Shown: in pieces, positions 44,801 to 54,131 of the stretch
How the letters are laid out: each line of letters begins with the position of its first letter
How positions within the stretch are numbered: position 1 is the stretch's first letter
DNA from: Candidatus Gerdarchaeota archaeon
Lineage (GTDB): Archaea > Asgardarchaeota > Heimdallarchaeia > JABLTI01
Direction: 5' to 3'
Assembly: GCA_016840945.1 (NCBI GenBank)
Contig: JAEORJ010000339.1
Location: 1-64,000 of the forward strand
DNA length: 64,000 bases
The notes under the pieces: generated by a model
Told to the model about the DNA's origin: nothing
What the model saw: only the letters and a program-made list of their open reading frames with translations
Database searches by the model: none
Position numbers and translations under genes: made by a program

Positions 44801-44849
44801 TCTTCATTCTTTTTTACATAATTTTTCAATTACCTACATTTGATTTCTA

Positions 44850-45707
44850 TTATTCATTGATTATCGATTCTATAGGATCAATTTCAATGAAATTTGTTCG
44901 TCGTTTGTTAGCAACTATACCATCAATTACATAAAAAATGTTCAATAGTATTATTGATACTAATTGAAGTATCAGAAAGAGATAAGGTTTCGTAGCAAAG
45001 ATTGAATTCTCTAATAAATGGAAATTGGGGTATGCTTCTGGATATATGAAATTAAAATAAACTTGGTCTAATATTACTGTTGAAAACATCCAGAATGATA
45101 TATTAATGATTAATCCAATTAAAAATCTTAAACTTATTTTTATTATCTTCTTCTCCTCATTAAAACCAATTATTTTCCAACAACGAGCATAGTACCAATA
45201 GATGGAGCTGAAAATTGTTATTATTTGCAAAATAATAATTCCAGCAATGAGTATACCATCAATTACTGATGGTGTATATCTTAAAGGACTTGCAGTTGCA
45301 CCTCCGGGGAAATGTTCCGTTACATATTGATACGGGAATCCTGAAAAGCGAAAGATGGCAAAAATTATTGTTGATATTAATAGAAAAATAATGCCTTCAA
45401 AAGCTGCTAATACTAACTTTCCGAGTAGATCCTTTTTTCTAAAAGAGGGATTATTCCAATTTTCGAAAGTTTCCTTATCAGCAACAATAAAATAAGCTGA
45501 TGCCCAGAGTAATGCACAGAAGATTACAACTTTGAAAATATCCAGAAAATAAAAATAAGCATTGAAATTTCCAGTTACCATCGAACATACAAATGCAACA
45601 ATGATAAGTATAACGTACAAACTTATTCTGAACTTAATTAATTTTCTTTTCCAATAATCACTTGTTTTAATTAAGAACTTTGTTCTTTTTATTGTTGATT
45701 TGATCAT
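44850..45707 (-). CDS. polytopic membrane protein of unknown function
   Basis: The 285-residue protein has about five or six hydrophobic segments, including LYVILIIVAFVCSMV, IIFLLISTIIFAIF, IDGILIAGIIILQIITIF and LQLVSIILLNIFYVIDG. The N-terminal ~35 residues are basic and cytoplasmic. The open frame extends 16 codons upstream to 45755, but the ATG at 45707 is preceded by GGAGAGAG and is the better start. No family recognised; a Yip1-like arrangement is conceivable but not supported by motifs. Confidence 0.65.
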   Translation of the reverse strand: MIKSTIKRTKFLIKTSDYWKRKLIKFRISLYVILIIVAFVCSMVTGNFNAYFYFLDIFKVVIFCALLWASAYFIVADKETFENWNNPSFRKKDLLGKLVLAAFEGIIFLLISTIIFAIFRFSGFPYQYVTEHFPGGATASPLRYTPSVIDGILIAGIIILQIITIFSSIYWYYARCWKIIGFNEEKKIIKISLRFLIGLIINISFWMFSTVILDQVYFNFIYPEAYPNFHLLENSIFATKPYLFLILQLVSIILLNIFYVIDGIVANKRRTNFIEIDPIESIINE

Positions 45708-45879
45708 CTCTCTCCAACCTAGAAATATATTATCGTTAAAACCTATATTAACCATTTCTTATTTTTTTGTTATGTGGAAAAATTTTGTGATTATGAAAAG
45801 TATTTTTAAAGGGATAATATTCTTATTTTACAAACGCAAAATAACATCACCTAAAGCGGAACTTTTTAGGAGATAAGCA

Positions 45880-46926
45880 ATGGTCTCAGATAATGTAGTA
45901 GCAGTTTTAATAGCTATAGTAGCAAATTCGCTGTACAATACAGGTTTAATTTTCAAAAGGAAAGGAGCTTGTACACTACCAGATATAGATGAACAATCCG
46001 CATGGCAAAATATTAAGAATTTTGCACGGTGCAAAACTTGGGTTTTTGGTTTTAGTTTAACAATTATTCAATGGTTTCCTTTAATGTATGCTGTTAGTAT
46101 AGGTTCCCTTTCATTAATAGCTCCAACAATGGGAATTGGATTTATTGTGTTAATATTACTCTCATGGTTATATTTGAAAGAACCAATAAAACCAATAGAA
46201 ATCGTTGGAATCATTATAGTTATAGGTGCTATAACAACACTATATGTTATTGCTCCAATTGAATCAGGTAATTATGATTTAGAAGCAATGAATCTTTTCT
46301 TTAGAGAAGCTAATGCTATAGGTTTTCTCTGTGCTTTTATCGCTATTGTTGCTACATTACGTATAGTAAGTCATAAAAGGAAATTCCCTCAAGTCGGAGC
46401 TCTATTAGCAATCTGCTCTGGTTTATCTTATGCTTTAGCAACAATTTTTGCTAAAGGTGCTATTGGAAGCTTAGATTTTAGTAATGTTGCTGATTTTCTT
46501 AAAAATTCATTAAAAGCTTGGCAATGGTGGATTTATCTGTTTTTAATGTGTTGTGGTTATCTTATTGCATTTACTTCGCAGCAAATGGCTTTGCAGAAAG
46601 GTAAGGCATTAGTTGTTTCACCAACAATTGATATCTCAAGAGTTTTCATGCAAATTATGGCTGGAATTTTTGTCTTTAATGAATGGCATACTATTTGGCC
46701 AACGCTATTATTATGGCAAAAAGTGATTAAAGTGCTATCAATATTCTTTATTATATTTGGCATCTCTTTATTATCATTCTTCAAAGCTAAAAAAGAAGAA
46801 CATGAAGATGAAGTAAAAAGACGTAAAGCTACAATTGAAGAATCAACTGAAAATAATATTGAAATAATAGCTACGGAAGAAATATCTGAAGAAAAGGACA
46901 TATCAAATTTAGAAGCTGATCTTTAA
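45880..46926 (+). CDS. DMT-superfamily (EamA/NIPA-like) transporter
   Basis: A 348-residue protein with about nine or ten spans in two repeats: the first starts VLIAIVANSLYNTGLIFKRKG and contains YAVSIGSLSLIAPTMGIG, the second contains ALATIFAKGAIGS and MALQKGKALVVSPTID. This is typical of DMT permeases, with a NIPA-like flavour. A charged C-terminal tail of ~50 residues follows. AGGAGATAAGCA precedes the ATG at 45880. The substrate is unknown (magnesium for NIPA, amino acids or other metabolites for EamA). Confidence 0.75.
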   Translation: MVSDNVVAVLIAIVANSLYNTGLIFKRKGACTLPDIDEQSAWQNIKNFARCKTWVFGFSLTIIQWFPLMYAVSIGSLSLIAPTMGIGFIVLILLSWLYLKEPIKPIEIVGIIIVIGAITTLYVIAPIESGNYDLEAMNLFFREANAIGFLCAFIAIVATLRIVSHKRKFPQVGALLAICSGLSYALATIFAKGAIGSLDFSNVADFLKNSLKAWQWWIYLFLMCCGYLIAFTSQQMALQKGKALVVSPTIDISRVFMQIMAGIFVFNEWHTIWPTLLLWQKVIKVLSIFFIIFGISLLSFFKAKKEEHEDEVKRRKATIEESTENNIEIIATEEISEEKDISNLEADL

Positions 46927-46947
46927 CGATAGTCAAATAAAAACAGG

Positions 46948-46975
46948 AAGAAGAATTTTATAAGAAATTCTTCTT
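46948..46975. terminator. bidirectional terminator between the DMT gene and degV
   Basis: A perfect 11-bp stem, AAGAAGAATTT and AAATTCTTCTT, with loop TATAAG lies between the convergent stop codons. Confidence 0.65.
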
Positions 46976-47854
46976 TTACAAATCTAATAGCTCTTTATTG
47001 AATTCGCCAATCCAAGCAATAAATAATCCACCTGGACCTAAATGTGTGCCCACTCCGGGACCAACTTCGATTATATCAATTTTCTTTGGTGCATTAGGAA
47101 GATCTTTTATTGCTTTTGCTAATTTTTCAGCTGTCTCCAGATTTGCTGTATGACCAATTACCATCGACTCAAGTGCTTGTTCTTTTAATGTTTTTTCTGT
47201 GAAGTTAAGCAACAAATTGTATATATTCTCTATACCTCTCACTTTTCCAATATTAGCTATTTCACCATCTTCCAAGCTGATTATTGGTTTTACCTGCATC
47301 AGATTTCCCATAGTAGAAGCCATTTTCCCTATACGTCCTCCTTTTTGTAAATAGGTGAGTGTAGGTATACCTCCAAAAGCATGAGTTTTAAGTAGTAGAA
47401 CGTCTTGATAATATTTTTCTAATTCGTCTCGAGATGAACCTTCTATTGCCTTTTTAGCGATCTCTGATACTATTATCCCCATTGGTATAGTAATGTATTT
47501 TGAATCGATGACTAGTACCTTATCATCAAAATATTCATTTGCTACCTTCAAAGCAACACTATACATATTGCTAAGTTTTGAGCTTGTGCAAAAAACAATA
47601 ATCTCATCATTTTTTGTTAGTGCTTCTTTATAAGCTTCCATATAATCCTTTGGCGAAGGAACAGAAGTGCCAGGCATTTCTTTATCATGAACTAACCTAC
47701 GATAAAATTCTTCATTTGTTATATCAACATAATGTTTTCTTACTTCTTCATCTCCAAAAATGATCTTCCCAGGAACGATTGTAATGTCATATTTTTTTAT
47801 AATTTCAACTGGTAAATCACAATTGGAATCTGAAACAATTCCAACTTTTGCCAT
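46976..47854 (-). CDS. DegV family (fatty-acid-binding) protein
   Basis: The 292-residue protein has the DegV pattern VGIVSDSNCDLP at the N-terminus, GTSVPSPKDY for lipid carboxylate contact, FCTSSKLSNMY, the loop LTYLQKGGRIGK and the final GPGVGTHLGPGGLFIAW. DegV proteins bind fatty acids; in bacteria FakB members feed fatty-acid kinase. No FakA-like kinase is nearby. It may accompany lipid-linked functions with the neighbouring MMPL transporter (inference). The ATG follows AAGGAGATAAAAT. Its 5' end is 107 bases from the MMPL stop. Confidence 0.85.
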   Translation of the reverse strand: MAKVGIVSDSNCDLPVEIIKKYDITIVPGKIIFGDEEVRKHYVDITNEEFYRRLVHDKEMPGTSVPSPKDYMEAYKEALTKNDEIIVFCTSSKLSNMYSVALKVANEYFDDKVLVIDSKYITIPMGIIVSEIAKKAIEGSSRDELEKYYQDVLLLKTHAFGGIPTLTYLQKGGRIGKMASTMGNLMQVKPIISLEDGEIANIGKVRGIENIYNLLLNFTEKTLKEQALESMVIGHTANLETAEKLAKAIKDLPNAPKKIDIIEVGPGVGTHLGPGGLFIAWIGEFNKELLDL

Positions 47855-47933
47855 TATTTTATCTCCTTAAAATAAAAGCATACCATCAAGAATAAATACA
47901 TTTTTAGAAAATCGTCACTTTGGTTAGAAAAAG

Positions 47934-47962
47934 AGTAGAATTTCTAACATAGAAATTCTACT
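47934..47962 (-). terminator. terminator after the second MMPL gene
   Basis: AGTAGAATTTC and GAAATTCTACT form a perfect 11-bp stem with loop TAACATA starting at the MMPL stop. On the minus strand a CTTTTTCT tract follows. Confidence 0.6.
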
Positions 47963-50900
47963 TAAATTGTTAGATTTGGTGTTATTACTTTTGTAAGAGA
48001 TTCTTTCATTTGTTCTATGATATTTGGAGTAATTTTTTCTTCGTCTATAAATCCTGTAATTATTGGCATCATATCATCCAGCAAATATGAAGCGTTTCTA
48101 TGATTTGTTGAATTTTTGATTGTTTCCTCTAACGAATATTTAAAGTGGCGGTTATAAATTTCAACGCCTATTTCATCACCTAACACTTTCATTACAGCAG
48201 TAACTTTTGGATCTCGAAAAACTTTTTGGAGCCTTTTTGGACCGGTCCAATTGTACTTTTGTGCTAAAACCATTATCGATGGTACAAGTATTAAGCGAAT
48301 GAAAGTGGCATCTAATAATATTGATAATGTGAATGCAAAACCTAATTCGCTAATATGTAGTAGTGGTGTAAACATTAGAGAGCTAAAAGCTGCTGCCATA
48401 ACAAAACCACAAGAGGTGATAATCGTTGCTGTGTGATCCAAAGCATGAACTATTGCATCTGAATCCATCATTCCTGCTTCACAATATTCTTTGATCCTAG
48501 TCACAATGAAAATATCATAATCAAGACCTAAACCCATGAGAATTGAAAATAGCATTATTGGTAATAAGAAGAAAATCGGAGCTCCTAATCCTAAACCATA
48601 GATTAGCCACAACATGGACAAGCTGAAAATTATGCTCATGCCAATGGTTAAAATTAGTCTTAATGGTGTAAAGTATGATCCAAATAGGAAAAACAATACC
48701 AAAAATACTCCAATGATAACTATAGGTATAACAATAGAATATGATTTCAATGTTACTTCATTCATTTCATAGAAGTCTCTAGTGATACCTAAAATATAAT
48801 ATTCACTTCCTACTAAGCTTGATAACCTCTTTCTTTGTATAGTATCAGCTATTAAATCAGGTAAAGATCCCACTAAATCATTAGCTTCATCAGAATATTG
48901 ATCAACATTCAAATAGATCTCTAAATAGAAGCTATGTTTACTTTCACCAATAAATCCATTAATTATTTCCAAATAATCTGGATTTATCTCACCATTTACT
49001 TCTATTGTTTCAGTCATACCCAGTGGGCAAATTACAGTACGTATTGTCTTTACAGTATCCAGTGAAATCAATTGATTGCAGATTTTTTGGATATCACTTA
49101 TTGATTGTGTTGTTAATACTTCGGAGTTGATATTGTTAAAGAGTATTTGTACAGATATAGGATTTCCAAAACTCATTCTTTCAGCTAATAAATTGGAAGC
49201 TTCTCTTTGTGGGAAGTCTTGGGGCATCATGCTCATAAAATCGGTACTCGTTTTCATCTTGAAGGTTAAATAACCTAATGGTGTGAATACTACTAATGTT
49301 CCAATAAAGAAAGCTAGGCCATTTTTAGTGACAAATCTTCCTAGTCTATGTATGAAACTAGTATTCTCTTGAGAGTTATCTTTTGTATCATCTTTCTTTC
49401 TCTTGGTTAAAGTTGATTTACCTTCAGGTAAAGCTTCATTGGATACTGTTATTTCTTTTTCTTCAGATGGTCTTATCTTTGCCTTCAGTTTTTTATACCA
49501 ATTCTTAGGTTGTAATACTCTTTGCAACGCTTTTGGCCAGAAAACTGCATCACCTAATAACATTATGAGTGATGGTATAATTAGAATTGAAGCTATTACT
49601 GAAAAACCAATTCCTATAACCATGGCTACACCAAGGCTTCGTAATAGTGGAAAATTAGGAATAATAAGTGCTCCAAAACCAACCATCACTGTAAGACCAG
49701 AATGGAAAACTGACTCACCAGCATGCTCAATAGCTGTTTTCAAAGCTTCCGTTTTAGATGCTCCTTTTTTCAATTCCTCTTGATATCTCGAGAAAATGAA
49801 GATACAATAATCAACACCAGCTCCTAAAGATACTACTGACAATAGCATTGTACTCATGTAGTGAATATCCATTGCTTTAGAAACCCAGAATAAGAATGCA
49901 AAAGAAACCGCTAGAGCAATTCCTATTGTGACTAATGGTAAGAATGGTGCTACAACACTCTTAAAGATAAAGAATAATATCACAATAACTAAAATCACTG
50001 CAATAATGTCAATATAACTCGTCGCTTCTTCTGAAAAGAACATAATATTTTCTGTGATGATTATTTCACCAGTATGATATACACACGATTGCGTTATATT
50101 CAAATCTTCAATTAGTTGTTGAGCTATTAACCCAATCCATTCATCAGTTTCAACTAGTATTTGATCTTTCTCCTCTGGATCTTGGTATTGAGAAACATCA
50201 TAAACAATTTGTACAATAGTACATTTTTTATCTTCACTAAGAACCCACTTAGTAATGTCATTATATTCAGTGTCATTGCAAAATTCTTCATATGATTCTA
50301 TAGGTGAATAGATTTCTAGCACTTTCTCAAAGATTTGATCTGTTAGATCTTCAGCTAAAGCACTTTTTGCTGCTTGTGTAGGATTAGCTCCCAAATCATA
50401 AATTGCACCAATCATTTCTTGGATTTCACTTTCCGTTAATAAATCCATCATTTCAGAGTTTGAAAAATCAAAGAAATTTCCTGCTTGGCTTACAATTATA
50501 TCTTTCATGTCAATAGTTTCAAAGGTTGTTGCATTGACATCAAGAAGATAATTAATCACATCACCTTGACTTAAATAGGCATTAAAAATTGTAGCATGTT
50601 CATAGATATTGTTTGATGAATCTGTGCCATCAACGATGGTCATATCATTGTTTGTTATTATTGATTGAAAGCTCGTTAACCAATTTTGATAATAGTATTC
50701 AAGAATAGGGTGCACTTGTTTTTGATAGTCCTCTAATGATAACCCTGAATAGCTGTATAATAACGAATTGGACATATCGAAGGCTAATTGGTTTAAAACT
50801 TGGTCATTTACATTACGATAATCATCAAGTGAATTCATTGTTACATCATATACTAATTGCACATAATCTGAACTAATTTCGAATCCACTTGCGAAATTAG

Positions 50901-51615
50901 TGTCCATTTCTATGGTGAATAATACCAAACCGTTTTCTGGGCCATATGTATACAAATCGGCATCATATAATCCAAAGTAATAAGTTCTTGAAAAATTGAA
51001 CCATGTCATTAGATATAATCCTGCGACTTGTTGAGTTAATGTCTGTAATTGAGGTAAGGAATCATAAATCATATCATTTGCGTAAGTGATATTTTCGTAA
51101 ACCATATCATATACAATATCTTTGTATTCATTCATTTGATTCCAAAAAGTGGCATTATACTCATCACATGCCGATATAATGCTATCCTTTCTAGCTATTA
51201 CATCTGAGTAATCTGAATTGTCAATTTCCTCTATCAGTTTTTGCAAATAATTGATATTATCAGGACTTCCTATCAATTCCTCGGAATCAAGTATTATAAT
51301 CGTTGTTTGCCTCGAGGTATTTGTGTGGAATTCTTCTTGTAAGATGCTCTCACCTATATCACTTTCAAGATTTGTTGGAAGGAAATCGCGATCATTATAT
51401 TTAAGCTGGCCTTGTAAACGTAGTGCAGGATAAATTGCTGCAACAACACAAAGCACACTGATTAAAAGAATGAGTTTATAACGTTTTGTTATAAATTCAC
51501 CCAACCATTTGAAGATGGGCTTTTTCTTCTTATCTTCTTCCTTCGGTATTTCCTCTTTTTTTGCTAGTTTGCTTTTTATTTTCTTTACTATTCGATCTAT
51601 AAATTTCGTTAACAT
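47962..51615 (-). CDS. MMPL/RND-superfamily membrane protein (paralogue 2)
   Basis: A 1217-residue paralogue of the protein at 36291-39710, with the same layout: charged N-terminus, first span (LILLISVLCVVAAIYPALRL), a large external domain that includes SRTYYFGLYDADLY, SLGAGVDYCIFIFSRYQEEL, a second half with its own external domain and MGLGLDYDIFIVTRIKEY. It has an extra C-terminal cytoplasmic segment of ~70 residues. The ATG at 51615 follows AAGGAAACAGATTAC. Upstream lie tandem inverted repeats (51682-51746) suggesting regulated expression. The likely role is export of lipids or other hydrophobic compounds. Confidence 0.85.
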   Translation of the reverse strand: MLTKFIDRIVKKIKSKLAKKEEIPKEEDKKKKPIFKWLGEFITKRYKLILLISVLCVVAAIYPALRLQGQLKYNDRDFLPTNLESDIGESILQEEFHTNTSRQTTIIILDSEELIGSPDNINYLQKLIEEIDNSDYSDVIARKDSIISACDEYNATFWNQMNEYKDIVYDMVYENITYANDMIYDSLPQLQTLTQQVAGLYLMTWFNFSRTYYFGLYDADLYTYGPENGLVLFTIEMDTNFASGFEISSDYVQLVYDVTMNSLDDYRNVNDQVLNQLAFDMSNSLLYSYSGLSLEDYQKQVHPILEYYYQNWLTSFQSIITNNDMTIVDGTDSSNNIYEHATIFNAYLSQGDVINYLLDVNATTFETIDMKDIIVSQAGNFFDFSNSEMMDLLTESEIQEMIGAIYDLGANPTQAAKSALAEDLTDQIFEKVLEIYSPIESYEEFCNDTEYNDITKWVLSEDKKCTIVQIVYDVSQYQDPEEKDQILVETDEWIGLIAQQLIEDLNITQSCVYHTGEIIITENIMFFSEEATSYIDIIAVILVIVILFFIFKSVVAPFLPLVTIGIALAVSFAFLFWVSKAMDIHYMSTMLLSVVSLGAGVDYCIFIFSRYQEELKKGASKTEALKTAIEHAGESVFHSGLTVMVGFGALIIPNFPLLRSLGVAMVIGIGFSVIASILIIPSLIMLLGDAVFWPKALQRVLQPKNWYKKLKAKIRPSEEKEITVSNEALPEGKSTLTKRKKDDTKDNSQENTSFIHRLGRFVTKNGLAFFIGTLVVFTPLGYLTFKMKTSTDFMSMMPQDFPQREASNLLAERMSFGNPISVQILFNNINSEVLTTQSISDIQKICNQLISLDTVKTIRTVICPLGMTETIEVNGEINPDYLEIINGFIGESKHSFYLEIYLNVDQYSDEANDLVGSLPDLIADTIQRKRLSSLVGSEYYILGITRDFYEMNEVTLKSYSIVIPIVIIGVFLVLFFLFGSYFTPLRLILTIGMSIIFSLSMLWLIYGLGLGAPIFFLLPIMLFSILMGLGLDYDIFIVTRIKEYCEAGMMDSDAIVHALDHTATIITSCGFVMAAAFSSLMFTPLLHISELGFAFTLSILLDATFIRLILVPSIMVLAQKYNWTGPKRLQKVFRDPKVTAVMKVLGDEIGVEIYNRHFKYSLEETIKNSTNHRNASYLLDDMMPIITGFIDEEKITPNIIEQMKESLTKVITPNLTI

Positions 51616-51681
51616 CGTAATCTGTTTCCTTAATTTCTGTTTTCATTGAATCATCTCCTGTGTTTTCTTGTATAGTTGGAA

Positions 51682-51746
51682 TGGTTAGTTCTAATTAGTA
51701 GGAAATACTTGGTTAGACCTCTAACTATGGTTAGACCTCTAACTAT
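51682..51746. promoter_or_regulatory. tandem operator candidate upstream of the second MMPL gene
   Basis: The 18-bp unit GGTTAGACCTCTAACTAT occurs twice without a gap (51711-51728 and 51729-51746). Each copy contains the inverted repeat GTTAGA-CC-TCTAAC. A degenerate third copy (GGTTAGTTCTAATTAG) lies at 51682-51697. The cluster is 67-131 bases upstream of the MMPL start and next to a TTTTTAAATATA box, as expected for a repressor site. No regulator gene is adjacent. Confidence 0.55.
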
Positions 51747-51877
51747 TATTGCACCAAACTTCTTTTTAAATATATTCATATGAAGCGGTTTTGATCTAAT
51801 AGAATCAAATTACAAGAAGAAAACATTCAAAATGCTAGACTACTCTCTTTTTATAGTAAGTTTAGGAATAATAAGTC

Positions 51878-52672
51878 ATGGCCATCTTCAAAGTTGTAGC
51901 TCAAAATTTTGATTTATTTGATGAAAATATCACAGCACAGACCGGTAAAATAACACTCTATCATCTTCATAAAGCAAACGCTTCTGGAGTATTAATTGGT
52001 CACCCTGATATTAAAGATAATATCAAAAACATAGAATTGAAATTAAAAGAAATCATCTCGCTACAAAATCAATATCCAAATGCAGTACCCTATAATGTTA
52101 TTATGCTAGGTGAAAGTTTCGAAGAATTTTCCAATAATTCATTAACGGAAATTGCTCAATTAATTAAAAAACGATGCTCTGATATATTTCAAGATATTCC
52201 TGATAATTTTATTAAAAAAGCTCTTCTTATCTATGAACCAAAATGGGATGAAAAGGATGTTAAAGGGCAAGAATATCATCCTCCAAGCCCAAAATTGATA
52301 ACTAGAGTAACCAATAAAATGAGAGATTTTCTAATTGAGCGTTTAGGCCCAGTAGGTTTGAACGTATCATTAATGTATGGTGAAGTAAATAGCCCTGAAA
52401 GAGCTGTTGAGGTTCTTTCTGATATTAATTTACAAGGTTTAATGCTTGGTGCTTCTTGCAAAACCCCTGATCAAATATTAGAATTTATAAGAGCAATACA
52501 ATATGTCTATGATAACCGAAAGATAATTCTTGTCTGTAATTTTAAAAATTATGAATTGAAAAATAGTTATCAAGAGTATATTGAGGCTTTAGCTATTGTT
52601 CCCGACAATTTTACAATTTATTTTGCTCCCCCAGCAACGGAGATAAAAACGGTACTTGAGTTAATTAAATAA
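51878..52672 (+). CDS. circularly permuted triosephosphate isomerase-like protein
   Basis: The 264-residue protein matches TIM from beta3 onward: KVVAQN (5-10), VLIGHPDI with catalytic-type His42, VIMLGESFEEF (beta5, TIM VGETLEE), LIYEPKWDEKDVKG with catalytic-type Glu120 and loop 6, LMYGEVNSPERA (beta7) and GLMLGASC (beta8). It then continues with ILVCNFKNYE (Asn221, Lys223), the usual first strand, and IYFAPPATE (beta2) at the C-terminus. A TAA in frame directly upstream of the ATG excludes a hidden N-terminal copy. All three catalytic residues are present, so glyceraldehyde-3-phosphate/dihydroxyacetone-phosphate isomerisation is plausible. It stands between two unrelated genes. Confidence 0.85.
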   Translation: MAIFKVVAQNFDLFDENITAQTGKITLYHLHKANASGVLIGHPDIKDNIKNIELKLKEIISLQNQYPNAVPYNVIMLGESFEEFSNNSLTEIAQLIKKRCSDIFQDIPDNFIKKALLIYEPKWDEKDVKGQEYHPPSPKLITRVTNKMRDFLIERLGPVGLNVSLMYGEVNSPERAVEVLSDINLQGLMLGASCKTPDQILEFIRAIQYVYDNRKIILVCNFKNYELKNSYQEYIEALAIVPDNFTIYFAPPATEIKTVLELIK

Positions 52673-52785
52673 TTTAAGATAAAAAAACGCTTCATTCTAT
52701 TAGAGAATTGGTTTTAAAATTATTTACCTTTTAACAATGGAAAATTTATTTAATAGAAATTATTTGCTTAATATCAATTAACAAA

Positions 52786-54075
52786 GTGAGATTAATTAGG
52801 TTGGTAACATTTCAAACAATAATTCCTTGGATATTATTGATTCTTGTAGTACTAGCTGTTATCTTTCGCAGAATTGGTAAATTAGAAATTCCAGCTTGGA
52901 CTGCTTTCCTCATTGCAGCAATTATTTTAGTTTTTACTCAACCAAATGGTTTTGAAAATGCAGTTTTAGTAATTGCTGATCAAGCTGATGTTTTCGTTTT
53001 TCTTTTTGGCATGTTTGTTATTGTTACTGCTTTAGATATGAGTGGGATTCTCCAAAAAGGGGCTAAATTTTTGATGAATAGAGCAAAAAATGGTCGCAAT
53101 CTTCTCTTGTGGATCCATTTAGGTTTTGGTTTATCAGCAGCTATTCTAATTAATGATACAGTAGCAATTTTTGCTCCGTTAATATTGATTTATTTTGCAA
53201 AGCAAATTCAATGTGAATCAAAACCATTTGTTATTGCTGTAGCAATTGCTTTGACTTTTGGGTCAGCATTATTTCCTACTGGTAATCCTCAGAATTTTAT
53301 ATTTGCACAAGCAAGTGGTATGCCATTTTTAATCTTTGGGGCATGGACATTAGGACCAACAATTTTAGCTCTACTAGGAAGTTTTCTTTTAATTAGATTA
53401 TTTTATCGAAAAGAGTTCTGCAGTACACCATATATCGAAGTGCCATCATTTTATGAAAAGCATGAATATGAATCCCTTTCTATTCCAGCTCTTGTTGCTC
53501 TTGGATTAATGTTAATTGGAATAATTATAACATCTTTTTTTGAAATATCTATGGCAATAGTAATTTTAGCTGTTGTAGGAGTTTTTCTTTTTATTAGAAA
53601 TGAACGTGGTGAAATTCTAGCAAGGTTGGATTGGGGTATATTGTTATTTTTTGGTGGGATGTTTGTAGTGATTAATTCTGTTACATCCTCTGATATATTC
53701 AATAATTGGATAATTTCTCCTCTCCTTTCTCATGCTAAAATTGATTATGCTACCTTTACTGTTTTTGTTATAATATTGTTCTTTGCTTCACAACTATTCT
53801 CAAATGTTCCTGTAGCAATTATTGTTTCATATATTCTCCCAGGTACAGTATTAGATACTCCTCTTTTCTGGGTTACAGCAGCATTAACAACCACCTTTGC
53901 TGGAGCTACTTCCGTTTTAGGTGCAGCTAGTAATATTATTGTTTTAGAAACAACTAAAAAAAGAGGTATTGACATTTCGTGGTTTGAATTTACTCGTGTA
54001 GGTTTTCCAATCTCAATTGTGTCATTAATAGGTGTTTTTATTTTAGGTTTAAGTTATATTAGGATAGTATATTAA
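52786..54075 (+). CDS. ArsB/NhaD/SLC13-like anion permease (citrate transporter domain)
   Basis: The 429-residue permease has about 11 spans. It shows LINDTVAIFAPLIL in the first repeat and FGSALFPTGNPQNFIF, corresponding to the GxxxTPxGNPPN block of ArsB, then a second-half match (FSNVPVAIIVSYIL, FAGATSVLGAASNIIV). It may transport arsenite, sodium/proton or dicarboxylates. The start is uncertain: GTG at 52786 could itself be part of a ribosome site, and TTG 52801 or even ATT 52795 are alternatives. Confidence 0.78.
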   Translation: MRLIRLVTFQTIIPWILLILVVLAVIFRRIGKLEIPAWTAFLIAAIILVFTQPNGFENAVLVIADQADVFVFLFGMFVIVTALDMSGILQKGAKFLMNRAKNGRNLLLWIHLGFGLSAAILINDTVAIFAPLILIYFAKQIQCESKPFVIAVAIALTFGSALFPTGNPQNFIFAQASGMPFLIFGAWTLGPTILALLGSFLLIRLFYRKEFCSTPYIEVPSFYEKHEYESLSIPALVALGLMLIGIIITSFFEISMAIVILAVVGVFLFIRNERGEILARLDWGILLFFGGMFVVINSVTSSDIFNNWIISPLLSHAKIDYATFTVFVIILFFASQLFSNVPVAIIVSYILPGTVLDTPLFWVTAALTTTFAGATSVLGAASNIIVLETTKKRGIDISWFEFTRVGFPISIVSLIGVFILGLSYIRIVY

Positions 54076-54131
54076 ATACGTTAAAAGTTTTAACTCATAG
54101 CTTTTTTAAGTGATGATTGGTAGTATAACTT

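Noticed and set aside
49403..49783. 126-codon plus-strand frame inside the second MMPL gene
   Set aside because: It is a mirror of the membrane-spanning region; no start signal and no family pattern.
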